A stretch of 64,000 nt of DNA, from positions 10,858,514 to 10,922,513 of the forward strand of contig NC_031770.1 of assembly GCF_001522545.3 (NCBI RefSeq). Direction: 5' to 3'. Source of the DNA: Parus major. Taxonomy: Eukaryota > Chordata > Aves > Passeriformes > Paridae. Below are positions 11,301-21,600 of the stretch, piece after piece. A program made the translations under genes and the position numbers. How positions within the stretch are numbered: position 1 is the first letter of the stretch; every line of letters starts with the position of its first letter. The notes below the pieces were generated by a model. The model was not told the DNA's origin and searched no databases. It worked only from the letters and a program-made list of their open reading frames with translations.

Positions 11301-14300
11301 CACATCTTCTGCGTCTCTGAGAAACTCACAGCCCTTCCACGAGCTCCTGTCACTAGAAGAACCTGAGCTGGTCCCCACAAGTGAAAAAACACAAATGAAA
11401 ACCTAAAAATTAGGAGCTGCCAAACTGGGCTGATTCTCAAAAAAGTTCACCTGGCATTTTGTATTTCTCACATCTGTCCCTCCTCCTCCAAAATGCCCTG
11501 ACAGTGGTGGGAGCAGTTTGGGCTCACTTGTTTTCAGAGCATTCTCATCTCACAAAGGGAAATCTTACAGATATGATTCGTCGCAGAAGTCTAAGAACTC
11601 GTGCCATCAAAATGCTGGTTTTGGATGAAGCAGATGAAATGCTCAATAAAGGTAAAACATTTGTATCCCTTTTTACTTGCTTTCTCCTTGCCTCTTTGAG
11701 ATTCCAAGGTGTCCCAGCTAGCAGGCCCATTTCTAAAAGTTAGTTTTGAAAAAGATAGACAATTACAGTTAGTTATAGGCTGTATTGGGTTAAACTACAC
11801 AACATGCCTTGTCTGATGTTACTGATTCGCACAAAAATGTTCATCCCACAGTATAGACCCAGTGCTGAATTCCAGATCAGACTGTGAAAGAGGAGGATAT
11901 TTGGCAGAAGGATGTGCTAACTGTTCTGTGTGGCTTGATTTGCACTGCAGGCTTCAAGGAGCAGATTTATGATGTGTACAGGTACCTGCCTCCAGCCACA
12001 CAGGTGGTTCTGATCAGCGCCACTTTGCCACATGAAATCTTGGAAATGACCAACAAATTCATGACAGACCCCATCCGCATCCTGGTGAAACGGTGAGTGA
12101 GTTTCCTTGGACAGGACAGGGGCTCTGAGTTGGGCCAGCCCTGGGCAGTTCACAGTATTCCCTGATTTAAATGTCCAGAGAGTCTCTCATGTTCCTTCTC
12201 ACCACTCCTGAGTGTCTGCAGATGTGCTCATGTCCTGTTCTCCAGCAGGGGCTGGAATCTTATCTCCCTGACTTTATTCTTGTCCAGTTCTGTGTGCTGC
12301 TGCTCAGCCTGGCTGTCCCCTCATTCTCCCCATGGATAACAGTCTCTCCTCATGGAAATCTATCTTTCACACTTAACCAATTCCTGGGCTCTCCCTGAGG
12401 ATTTTTTAGGCTTCCTATTATGATTTCCTATTACATAGCAGACAAAAACACCCTGTTAGTTTACATCTGGTGGTGTCACAGGTCCTTGTACACTGGAACT
12501 TGGGAAGAGTCTCCCTCTTGCCTGAGCTCTTACACTGCCCCACTTAGTGCATTCAAGCTTCTTGAGACTTTCTTCAGTCTCTCTTGTCAAGATGCTGGAA
12601 TATAAAAATGATGAGGACAGAAACGTTCCCCTTTGGAGCTGTCTGGCTGGAGCAGAGCAGTTCCAGTCTCTGCTCAACAGGTCACATTCAGGCCCTTTCT
12701 TAAAGCTGAGTTTTCCTCTCGGGACTTTCTAGAACAACTCAGACTCCATCTGGACCCAGCAACCCACAGCACGTGGGGCAGAGGGGTGGTCTCTGGTGAG
12801 GCACACCCAGCTCTTGTAACTGCTGCTCACCTGCTTGTGGTGTTCTTCCCTACAGTGATGAGTTGACCCTCGAAGGAATCAAGCAGTTTTTCGTGGCTGT
12901 GGAGAGGGAAGAGTGGAAGTTTGACACCTTGTGTGATCTCTACGACACGCTGACCATCACCCAGGCTGTCATCTTTTGTAACACCAAGAGAAAGGTACAG
13001 GGGCCATCAGGGGCATCCTGAGGGTGCCTCAAACAATGCTGGGTTAGTTAAGTGGTCTGGTTGCTCCCCCACTTGGAAATAGTTCAGTAGGACCATGGGT
13101 TAAACCTTTGGGAAGTGCCTAACTTAAAACAACGAAGACAAACCTGACAGGAATTGCCTTTTTAGAGAAGTAGGTAAGAATGTGCTCAATCTAATTGTTT
13201 GTAATTCCTGGAGCAAAATCACAGTTCCTGAATAAATGCTCTTAATTCCTTTCAGTACTTGAGGAGCCCTGTATCATAGAGCTGATGCTTTAAGGATTAT
13301 TTACTTCCCTTAGTCTCAGGATGCTCGTGGAAGTGTCTCTCAGTCTATACCAGCTCATCTTGGCAGACATTCTGGAGCACAACCTCTGTGTTTGGCTGTC
13401 TGAGCAAAGAGCTGACCCAGGCTGTGTTCACAGGTGGACTGGCTCACAGAGAAGATGAGGGAAGCCAACTTCACAGTTTCATCCATGCATGGGGACATGC
13501 CCCAAAAGGAGAGAGAGTCCATCATGAAAGAGTTCAGATCTGGCGCAAGGTAAATGTCCCAGATAGTGTTGCTTACATCAGTGCTGCCTCAGGGCAGGGA
13601 AACCCATAATACCTCTCTCTCAAGGCTTTATTCAGCTCAGACTAAGGAGAACTCTGATTTCCATCTATCTCCTGTGGTGCTGAAGGGTTGAGAGAGTGCC
13701 ACGTTCCAAGGAGGGATGCTCGTACCCCTGGGTATAGAATTAGTCTGTTCTGTTTTGCTGAAGACATTGGGAGTTGCCTCTAAATATTATAAATATGATT
13801 AATAAATTATAATAAATATTATTAAGTATAGTAGATTAAATATTATAAAATATAATAAATATTATAAAATATAAATAAAATAATATTTATTTACAATAAA
13901 AATTGCCTTTAAAATACGTCATGGAAAAAATGTCTGTGCTCCATCCTCAGTATTTTAAACACACGGGAGCATTATTCCTTCTGAAAGGTCCAAGCTGTGT
14001 TGGTCCTGTCTTGACTGAAGTTTGGTGATAGTGCAAGAGACAGCTTTCCATGCAGCCAAAGTGTGTTGTGGGCAGGGGAATAGCAGGGGGTGCTCTGTGC
14101 TGGAGCCTGGGGTTCCCAGAGAAGTTCTAACTGTGCCCTTCTCTTTGCAGCCGAGTTCTTATTTCCACAGACGTTTGGGCTCGGGGCCTGGACGTGCCTC
14201 AGGTGTCGCTGATCATTAACTACGACCTGCCCAACAACAGAGAACTCTACATACACAGGTAGGCTGGGGCTTCCCACAGGGCACTGCCGCTGGGGAAACT

Positions 14301-14607
14301 CTTCCTGCAGTGGCTCCATTCCCTCTTCCCTCCGCAGAATCGGCCGCTCGGGCAGGTACGGCCGGAAAGGCGTCGCCATCAACTTTGTGAAGAACGACGA
14401 CATCCGCATCCTGCGGGACATCGAGCAGTACTACTCCACCCAGATCGACGAGATGCCCATGAACGGTGAGTGCTGCCTGAGCCACCTTCGGGAAGAGCCC
14501 GGCAGCAGCGGTGCTGGGCTGTCCCACTGGGCTGTGGCTCTCTGCACAGCCAGTTCATACTGTTAATTCTTTCATTGTCTCTCGTTTCAGTTGCTGATCT
14601 TATCTGA
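8211..14607 (+). CDS. EIF4A3: EIF4A3, DEAD-box RNA helicase of the exon junction complex
   Basis: Twelve coding exons: 8211-8376, 8565-8637, 9347-9413, 10262-10324, 10761-10893, 11571-11651, 11951-12092, 12856-12994, 13434-13549, 14151-14258, 14338-14465 and 14591-14607. Together they give 410 residues against 411 in human. All junctions are GT-AG and in phase. Visible motifs: Q motif (about 57-65), Walker A SGTGKT (83-88), PTRELA, TPGR, DEAD (186-189), SAT (217-219), [12 protein letters not shown], and HRIGRSGR (362-369). As I recall the human protein, nearly all differences are in the first dozen residues. The protein clamps ATP-dependently onto spliced mRNA about 20-24 nt upstream of exon junctions, with MAGOH, RBM8A and CASC3. 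It acts in nucleus and cytoplasm, in mRNA localisation, translation and nonsense-mediated decay. The ATG at 8211 has a good Kozak context (GCGGCCATGG). Confidence 0.98.
8565..8637 (+). CDS. EIF4A3: EIF4A3 coding exon 2 (Q motif)
   Basis: Codes [18 protein letters not shown] and RDVIA, including the conserved Phe and Gln of the Q motif that read the adenine of ATP. It ends two bases into Gln80, with donor GTGAGT. Confidence 0.97.
9347..9413 (+). CDS. EIF4A3: EIF4A3 coding exon 3 (Walker A)
   Basis: Codes [18 protein letters not shown] and LDIQ. Lys87 of SGTGKT is the phosphate-binding lysine. Confidence 0.97.
10262..10324 (+). CDS. EIF4A3: EIF4A3 coding exon 4 (motif Ia)
   Basis: Codes [20 protein letters not shown] plus a Lys, with the PTRELA RNA-backbone contact motif. 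Confidence 0.97.
10761..10893 (+). CDS. EIF4A3: EIF4A3 coding exon 5 (GG and TPGR)
   Basis: Codes residues 124-167 and one base of Asp168, including [14 protein letters not shown] and the TPGR motif of RecA domain 1. Confidence 0.97.
11571..11651 (+). CDS. EIF4A3: EIF4A3 coding exon 6 (DEAD box)
   Basis: Codes residues 169-194 and parts of split codons at both ends. It holds [11 protein letters not shown], the Walker B/DEAD motif that hydrolyses ATP. Confidence 0.97.
11951..12092 (+). CDS. EIF4A3: EIF4A3 coding exon 7 (SAT motif)
   Basis: Codes residues 196-241, including [17 protein letters not shown]. The SAT motif couples ATP hydrolysis to RNA handling. The exon ends two bases into Arg242. 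Confidence 0.97.
12856..12994 (+). CDS. EIF4A3: EIF4A3 coding exon 8 (start of RecA domain 2)
   Basis: Completes Arg242 and codes residues 243-288, with [19 protein letters not shown] and [10 protein letters not shown] (motif IV). Confidence 0.97.
13434..13549 (+). CDS. EIF4A3: EIF4A3 coding exon 9
   Basis: Codes residues 289-326, [20 protein letters not shown] through KEFRSGA, then two bases of Ser327 before GTAAAT. Confidence 0.97.
13784..13906. repeat. AT-rich low-complexity tract in EIF4A3 intron 9
   Basis: About 120 bp of nearly pure A/T built from TAAATATTATAA-like words, sharply different from the surrounding GC-balanced intron. Confidence 0.9.
14151..14258 (+). CDS. EIF4A3: EIF4A3 coding exon 10 (motif V)
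   Basis: Codes residues 328-362, with [20 protein letters not shown]. The last two bases start Arg363 of motif VI. Confidence 0.97.
14338..14465 (+). CDS. EIF4A3: EIF4A3 coding exon 11 (motif VI)
   Basis: Completes Arg363 and codes residues 364-405, with [11 protein letters not shown] (arginine finger region) and the acidic tail [16 protein letters not shown]. Confidence 0.97.
14591..14607 (+). CDS. EIF4A3: EIF4A3 coding exon 12 (last codons)
   Basis: Completes Val406 and codes ADLI then TGA. It is too short to be seen as an open frame, and is placed by the TTTCAG acceptor, the phase and the conserved VADLI end. Confidence 0.95.
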
Positions 14608-14775
14608 AGGTCTGCGTACTACTTGGTACCCTCCAGAATTCTGTTTTGGACCCACCATCCTTTTATCATATTTTTGGTCATGTGTTCTTGAGTTGCGCTG
14701 CACTTGGGAACTTGTGTAAATATTGTCTGTACTCCCACCCACGTTTTTCAATAAAAAAAGGAAGTTTGACCATAA
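14608..14775 (+). terminator. EIF4A3: EIF4A3 3' UTR with AATAAA poly(A) signal
   Basis: A short 3' UTR of about 165 nt. The canonical AATAAA is at 14750-14755, so cleavage should fall near 14770-14775. A short T-rich segment precedes it. Confidence 0.85.
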
Positions 14776-16739
14776 CCTGTGCTTAATTACTTTAACCCAG
14801 TGCAGTAACAGGCAGGGAGTTTTGAGATACTGCCATACTTGGCTAGCATAATGAGACAAAACATTGGACACTCCCGTATCTGGGTTCCTAAAATACAGGG
14901 CTTCCTGTTCTGTACCCTTTCGCTATTGTGGTGCCACGCCACCTGATGTACTTTTCGTTTCCTTAACTTAACCTTTAAGGACCAGACATCTACAGGAAAA
15001 ATCTGTGGCCTGGCCCTAGCATGCTGTTGGAAAACTCAGTTATGAGATAGCCAGAAATTTCCTGCTGGTTACGTCTTTCTGGAGCCAGGGATCACCACAC
15101 TTACTGCTCCAGATGAGGATTTCCCACCCCAAGGAGCTTGGGCACAGACTTCCTGAACAGGAGGAGTGAGTATCCTGTCTTATCCCCTTCTCTTTCTGCT
15201 GCTGTACCTTGTTCCATCTTCCCACTCACCTCTGCTCCTGTGGCTCTGGCACGATGCTGTACTTTGCCAGCTGCAGGATCTTCCATGAATCTTTCCTACC
15301 TCGCTCTGCAGTGTCCCTTTGTGAGGCAGGAGTTGGCCAGAGGTCAGTTACAATCTGCTCTGTGCTTTTCCTGCTGCATTCAGCATTCTGCATGCTCGGG
15401 GAGGCCAGGGGAAGCAAGGCTTGAGCACACCACAGTTTGTACAGAATTGGATCAGCTCTCAGAACTCCTTTCTGAGTAGCAGCGGAGTAGCCCAGGGTAG
15501 AGAAAGCTGCTGTCACCTCCTTTAAAGCCGTGTGAAACTCCTCAGTTCCCTGAACCTGATGTTCTTAACACTACACAGACAGAAGTTGGGAAATACTAAG
15601 CTTGTTCTACTGGGAATGCTAATTGCAAGGGGTTGGCCATGGAGGCACTACAGCCTTGTGCCTCCATGTGCCTCCAGCAGCAAGGCTGAGCCAACATTCC
15701 CATTGGGCACACACATGGAATTTGCTCACACCGTCCATCCAGCTCAGTGTTCAGCACTGGCACAACAGCACCCTCACCCTGCCCCTCCACCTGCTCACCA
15801 TGCAGGGCTGTTGGCACCACACACAGGCTCTGGATCTCTCCAGAACTGGGCAAGGAGGCTCAGCTGATCCAGAATCCAGCCTCGGGATCGCCAGTCTGCC
15901 CCAGTAATGTTACAGCAGATGGACATGGCCCACCCCTGCACATCCCCACTGTGCCTGCCCTCCTTAGCTGGCCTTGAGACACAAGTCTGCCCTTACCTGG
16001 CCCTTGCAGGGTCACACACGAAAATGGAACCCCACAGCCTCCCACTCAGCCCAGACCTTGTCCCTCCAGTTGCCTCGTGTAAATGTGCCCAGCCCAGACC
16101 TAGGTCTGCTCTAACACCTGACCCCCAGGCCCCTTACCTCACCTGCTGGCTAAACCCAGCTCGCTGTTCAAGTGACACAACCTCACTCCAGGCTGCTGCC
16201 ACTCCAAACATGCAGCCCCTGAGCCCCCAGGTCCCGTTCCAGTCCCTGGCACTTTGACCTCTGTGCCCACAGGAGTCCCCTCTTCCAGGAAAGGGTGAGA
16301 TGGGTTAACAGCCAACACGGCCGAGCAAGGACAGCACCAGCAACCTGCTGCCATGTGACCACCCCCTTTTATCCCCCGAAACATCAGGTTCCCACACTGG
16401 GTTAAAAGTCATCTTGACCCCTCCCTTTCCCTACCTTCCATCCCTCCCACAAGCTCGAGGCCATTTTGCATTCATGGTGCAACTCGGTGGCACAGTGTTC
16501 AGGAGCTCTCCCCCCACAAAGCCTGAAGAAGAGTCCAGGTAATGCCTTGCAACTCCTTGTCCACGTGCTGGGAAGAGTTGTGCCTTTGCCACCTCCACAG
16601 GGCACAGCCTCCAATCTGACTCACACCTTCCTGGGGACCACGACCAGCAAGGGCAGGCCTGGCCCTGCGAGCCCCCGTGTGACTCATTTGATTAGCAAGA
16701 GATTAATCACCAAAGCACTGGCTTGTTTGAATAACAGTA
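14776..16739. other. Intergenic region between convergent EIF4A3 and ATL2
   Basis: Unique-looking, rather C-rich sequence on the plus strand. The open frames present are short, with no splice-consistent chain and no recognisable protein. This is the tail-to-tail gap, if the ATL2 poly(A) site is the distal candidate near 16.74 kb. Confidence 0.55.
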
Positions 16740-18527
16740 TTTAATCTGTACAGGTTGAGAGATCATAAAATGCGACATTCCTACCTCATCTTTAGCATCA
16801 TTCCCCTGGAGCTGAGCCCTCACCTGCAGAGGGCAGGTAACCACCACTCCCCAGCAGTTCTTTGCGGTGCAAAAGTCACAGTGCAATTGCTTTAGTCCTA
16901 GACAGATGATTTCCCTCACTCGAGAGAGGGGAGATGTTAAAGCTCAAATGTTGATGAAAATTGTTACCATTTAGGAATGCAAAAAAACCCAGCTATTGCA
17001 CACAGCCATTTCCAGCTGAAACTACAGCAGTTAATTATTTAGCTGCCTTAACACTCCACACAGTTGATACTGATTTAGCCAAGAATGAAAGTAAAGCCAG
17101 TAACAAGATTTCAGAGTGATACAATTGTTGGAGGGCAGAATCTGACAAGCAACTCCACAAGTCAAAAGCGTGCTTAAGAACAGCAGGAGGTTTTCCTATA
17201 CAGGGAGGGGGTATGAGCTGGACAGAGGTCACCTTCCAGAGACAAGCATGACAGGAACATCGGCTTCAATAGAAAGCTATGAAGTACAATAGAACAAATC
17301 TGTTCATATAATTGTGAGGATAAGTATTTGACATAGTTTATGTAGTAGAATACAATACTTGAACATCTTTTAAAAATAAGCACGGATTTCATTTCATATA
17401 TACACAACTGATTTTAATCATGTACTGAAAATAAATTACAGGAAATAACTTTAAAATGCAACAGAAGACAAGAGTTTCACAACAAACATTCCCATTGATT
17501 TTCCCAAGGGGGTGAGAGATTGCAGTGCTCAAGGCAGGTAAATATCACAAATATATCAAAAAACTTCAAATTGTTGATGCATTCACACATTTACATGAGC
17601 CACAAACATTCCTTTACAGGAACTGCACTTAGCTACCACAGAACCAGGTTTTGCCATAAACTACAAAACTTTGATACAAAATCGTATTTATATATTTATA
17701 TTTCATATACATGCCCTATCTGTGATTTCTTAAAAAATAAAAACTAAACACACTGTACAGACAATCCTAACTCATTGCTTGGTAGCTGTAGGCAACATTT
17801 TTTGGATGGAATTTCTTCCCCAGTAGAATTAATGGCAATATTATATACATGAAGGCTAAACTGCAGAAAAAGACAGCTCAGTTCCGATATGCACCTCCCT
17901 CGGGACCAGGTCTGCGAGTTCAAGGCAAGACACCCTCTGTGCTGAGCCACTGCCTCCCTGACACCCCAGTTCTGCGTGAGGAACCAGCACATGCACCTGT
18001 GTAACACTGGTAAAAGGCAAGAAAGCAAGAGACGCGTTGTAATGGAGTGGCTGCTCCGATGGCTCCAGCACACACAAACACCCGCTGGAGCTGGCGAGGG
18101 TGGTACCGAGCTGGGGACACTGGGTGAGAGCACAGCTGGTGTGGGCTGATCGTGACACTTCCCTGAAGTCAGCTCCTGCAGGGGACAGATTTCCCTCGTC
18201 AGCCAGAGCCTGCACGGACTCACAACGCTGGGGAAGCTCCCCCTCCCTCCCCCAAACACCAGGGGGCACCAGGACCGTGTAAAACTGAGCCACTCCCTCC
18301 CACCCCAGCGGGCTCCATGGCACCAGTTTGTCTGAGAAGCTGAGCACTGACAAACTTAACTCTTCCCCGGTGATGGCAGCAATCTGTGAAGCCAATCACA
18401 CTAAACTACTTCTACAGTTGATTGTAAACTTTGGTTTATTTTTATTTATTTTTTTTTATTATTGAGTTCTCATGGTACAGCAAGCATGTCTAGGATGAGA
18501 GGGCAGAGTTGAAGAGGAGACGAACTG
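16740..18527 (-). terminator. ATL2: ATL2 3' UTR (probable extent) with a distal ATTAAA
   Basis: Downstream of the ATL2-1 stop the minus strand is A/T-rich and non-coding, as expected for a long 3' UTR. A candidate distal poly(A) signal, ATTAAA, reads on the minus strand at 16745-16740. The extent is inferred; a proximal signal cluster lies much closer to the stop. Confidence 0.45.
18435..18460 (-). terminator. ATL2: Proximal cluster of AATAAA signals after the ATL2 stop
   Basis: Four AATAAA hexamers read on the minus strand at 18460-18455, 18450-18445, 18446-18441 and 18440-18435, about 70-90 nt past the stop codon. They could end a very short 3' UTR, or the tract may be just an A-rich run. 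Confidence 0.45.
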
Positions 18528-18647
18528 TCAGTCTGTCTTTAGTCTGGCATGGTGAGCCACCTGCTCGGTCAGGCCTGCTTTGATAGAGTTTTTTACAGAC
18601 TGCCTCATATGATCCTCCATCAAATTATCACTCATGGGCTTCAACAC
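18528..18647 (-). CDS. ATL2: ATL2 last coding exon, isoform 1 tail
   Basis: 39 codons and a stop: [20 protein letters not shown], then [19 protein letters not shown]. It has a TTCCACAG acceptor and holds the amphipathic helix needed for membrane fusion in atlastins. Very close to the human isoform 1 end. Confidence 0.97.
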   Translation of the reverse strand: MLKPMSDNLMEDHMRQSVKNSIKAGLTEQVAHHARLKTD

Positions 18648-21600
18648 CTGTGGAATGAGAAATGTGCAAAAGAAACAAGAAAATGAGGTAACCAAGGAAA
18701 ATAAGATATAAAATCATATAAAGAGATGAGACTTGAAATCATGAAAAAACTTAGAATGATGAAGTCTGACACAAAGTGGCATGAACTGAAAGAGAAATGA
18801 ATTTTGCTGCTAGAGTAATGAGGTTAAAGCAGTCACATGCTATGGACACAAGTGATACCCCTCCTACACAGCAGTATTTCACTGATTCAAACCACTTTAC
18901 AGTTCCTAGAAGATGGATGTGCAATTCCATACCCCATATGCAGCATCAGTCTGGTATGGTTACAGCATTTATGCAGACCGGCCCAGACGGTCCAGCTTAT
19001 TGTCCTATATGTGTAAGTGTGAACACTTCAGATACAGAAAGAAAGTTAAAAATACTGGCTAGTTTTTCTTCTTGTTATTGTTGGATGAGAGTCGCTGTCG
19101 CGGCACTGATGTAAGAGCACGACGAACCGTTCGGCGTCTAAGGACTTCAAAGAGTTTGGAAAACACCTAAAACACGAATTCAGCTGTTAGGAAAAATGGC
19201 TCTCACAACACAGCAGAAACTCAATCAAGTTCAGAAAAAAAAAAAACAAACCAAAACCTGATTGCCAGTAACTTCTCACCTTCCTGGGATTCCTCTGAAG
19301 CAAGGAGGGAAGAGAAAGGCAGAAATTCAGAAAAATCAACAGCAAGAATGAAGCATTTAATCAGAGTGACTCAGACAGGATCTGCAGTGCTTTGCATATT
19401 ACTGGTGATGTGCAGCTCTAACAGCAACACTGCTGAGGTCTTTGGAGACCACCCTCCTCCAGCCCACAAACGGCAAGCTCCTGCCAGCAGAAGCCAAGTT
19501 CTCCCCCCTTCCAGGGAAGGTAGCAAACAAACCAAGCCTTGTATGCTTGGGGTATCCTGCAGCAGCACCTCCAGCAGTACTGGAGAGCTTCAATTTTAAT
19601 CAGTATTTGATTAATAAATATATTAAATTGAAGTAAAATAAATCGAATATGCCAACTCAAGATTTAGTTACCAATTTATTTGCTGATGCTCATTTCCCTG
19701 TTTTTAAAAGAACACTTTTTCTACTCCAGTTTAACTCAAAGCCTGGGACCCTCAGCAGGTTGCTCAGATAGGTCTGGTGTACCAGTGCCTAAGATGAGCC
19801 TTGAACACAGGAATTTTCCAGCTGTGGAAGGAAGCATCTATGCAGAAGGCTCCAGTTAGTTATCTGCTCATGCCTCACAAGACAGACTTTAATGTCACTC
19901 CAGTAAGCTCGGTGCATGCTTTATTTCCAGTAACAACAGCAGGAAAGTCTTTCCCTTCAGCTGGCACTAGACAGAGCTAGTCAGAGTGCTCCAAAGCCTA
20001 CTAGTCAGGAGTTCTCTACATGGCCTTACTGGCACAGCTGCATTAACTGAGTTCAGGCAGCAAAATCTCTATGGAGAAAGTTATCTCCTCTGATGTCCTT
20101 ACACTCACATTTTGTCTTTCAGGAATTTGTTGAGTATTCCTTGCAAACAGCAGTTGCACCCACTAAGGCTGTCACAGACAGCACAAGTGTCCCTGATGGA
20201 AGAAACCTGCTGTGTACCCTCTGCTAACAGCTGCTGAAAGCCATGACCCAGCCAGCTCTCTCCAAGGACCAACCAATTCCTTGCTTTGAATAAGGAAAAA
20301 GAGTTTTGAAGCCCCTCCACTCTTCACCATCAAAGCAATTACTAAGTAACCTTCTGCACCTTAAGCAGCACTTCTTTGATAGTATCCTATGCTTTTTTAA
20401 CATTCCTTGTGTGCAGCATCTGTTCCTGAAGAGAACAGTCACACTACTGAGCAGATTTTCCCTTTGGCAGCACTAGCACCCTCTATTAGGCCTAGACCAG
20501 CTTTTCCCTCTCAGCACTGAACAGAAACTCTTTGATATGTCTGCTCAAGACAGCAAGGTTTTGCAATAGAAACAGATACCAACCTGTTCCCATATAGCTT
20601 CAGCGATCTGATCAATGGCTGTTCCAACTTCTCTGAATTCCCCAGAGTACTTAACGTATGCCCAAGTACAAAACGATATAAGAGCCATCCCCAGCACGAG
20701 ATTACACAGGGCAGCTATGGAGTTCATGCCAAGGAACCCAGTCAGTCCTGAGATTATGTACATGGCAAACATGACTGCAAATAGAGTGGCGGGGGTACGA
20801 GCAGCATAAAAGATGTTTTTGCCGTCGTTGTGCTTCACAAAGTTTGCATAGATCTCGTCGATTTCCACTTCGAGTTGCTCCTGGTAGCGCCGGCAGAACT
20901 CCTCCCCTCCCATCTTCTTCACGGAGCGGAACTGCCGGATGGCGCTCTCTCGGAAATCCTGGTGCTTCTGCTCCAGGTCCGACGGGGCAATGTAAGGCTT
21001 ATCTCCCCCACACACCTGTGGGAGCAACCAGACATTGGGGAATCACACCCTGAGCATCTGCTCAGCCCCTCGCTGCCCTCCTCCCGCTGCCGCTCCCTCG
21101 GCTCTGTGAGCCCCGGCACCACCCAGTGAAGCAGCCAAAGGTATTTTGGATCGTGGCAGGGCAGGAGCTTCACCTGTCCAACCCCACACAGACCCACAGG
21201 ACTGAGCTCACAATTCCACTGTGCTCTTCAGGAAAGCCCAGAGGACAGGACAACGGCCATGTGCGCATCCCCACTTTTTCCCAGAGTGAAGTCCTCCACA
21301 TCCACCAAAACTCCCTGGAAAATGCCTGCCAGTCTCATCCTTCAGAAGTTCTTTCACATCACCCAGAGCATGTTAAGCACCAGAAGCTACTGAGGGATCA
21401 AGAGGCCACCACACAAATAACTGCCACTGTTTTCTTATGCTCTGTGACACTGCACCTGTTGTTCCCTACATTTCAGGTCATTAGGGGGACAGTATTTTGG
21501 TTATGCACACTCAGCAAAGGAGGGCTTTGGTTCATGAGGACAACTCAGAAGCTGCAGCAAGAACTACCTTTACATAATCAAGTTTTAAATCCAAAGAGTT

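Larger units (their letters stand above)
8377..14150 (+). other. EIF4A3 introns
   Basis: Introns longer than 300 bp lie at 8638-9346, 9414-10261, 10325-10760, 10894-11570, 12093-12855, 12995-13433 and 13550-14150; the others are shorter. I see no clear mobile element or small RNA gene in them. Intron 9 contains the AT-rich tract listed separately. Confidence 0.6.
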
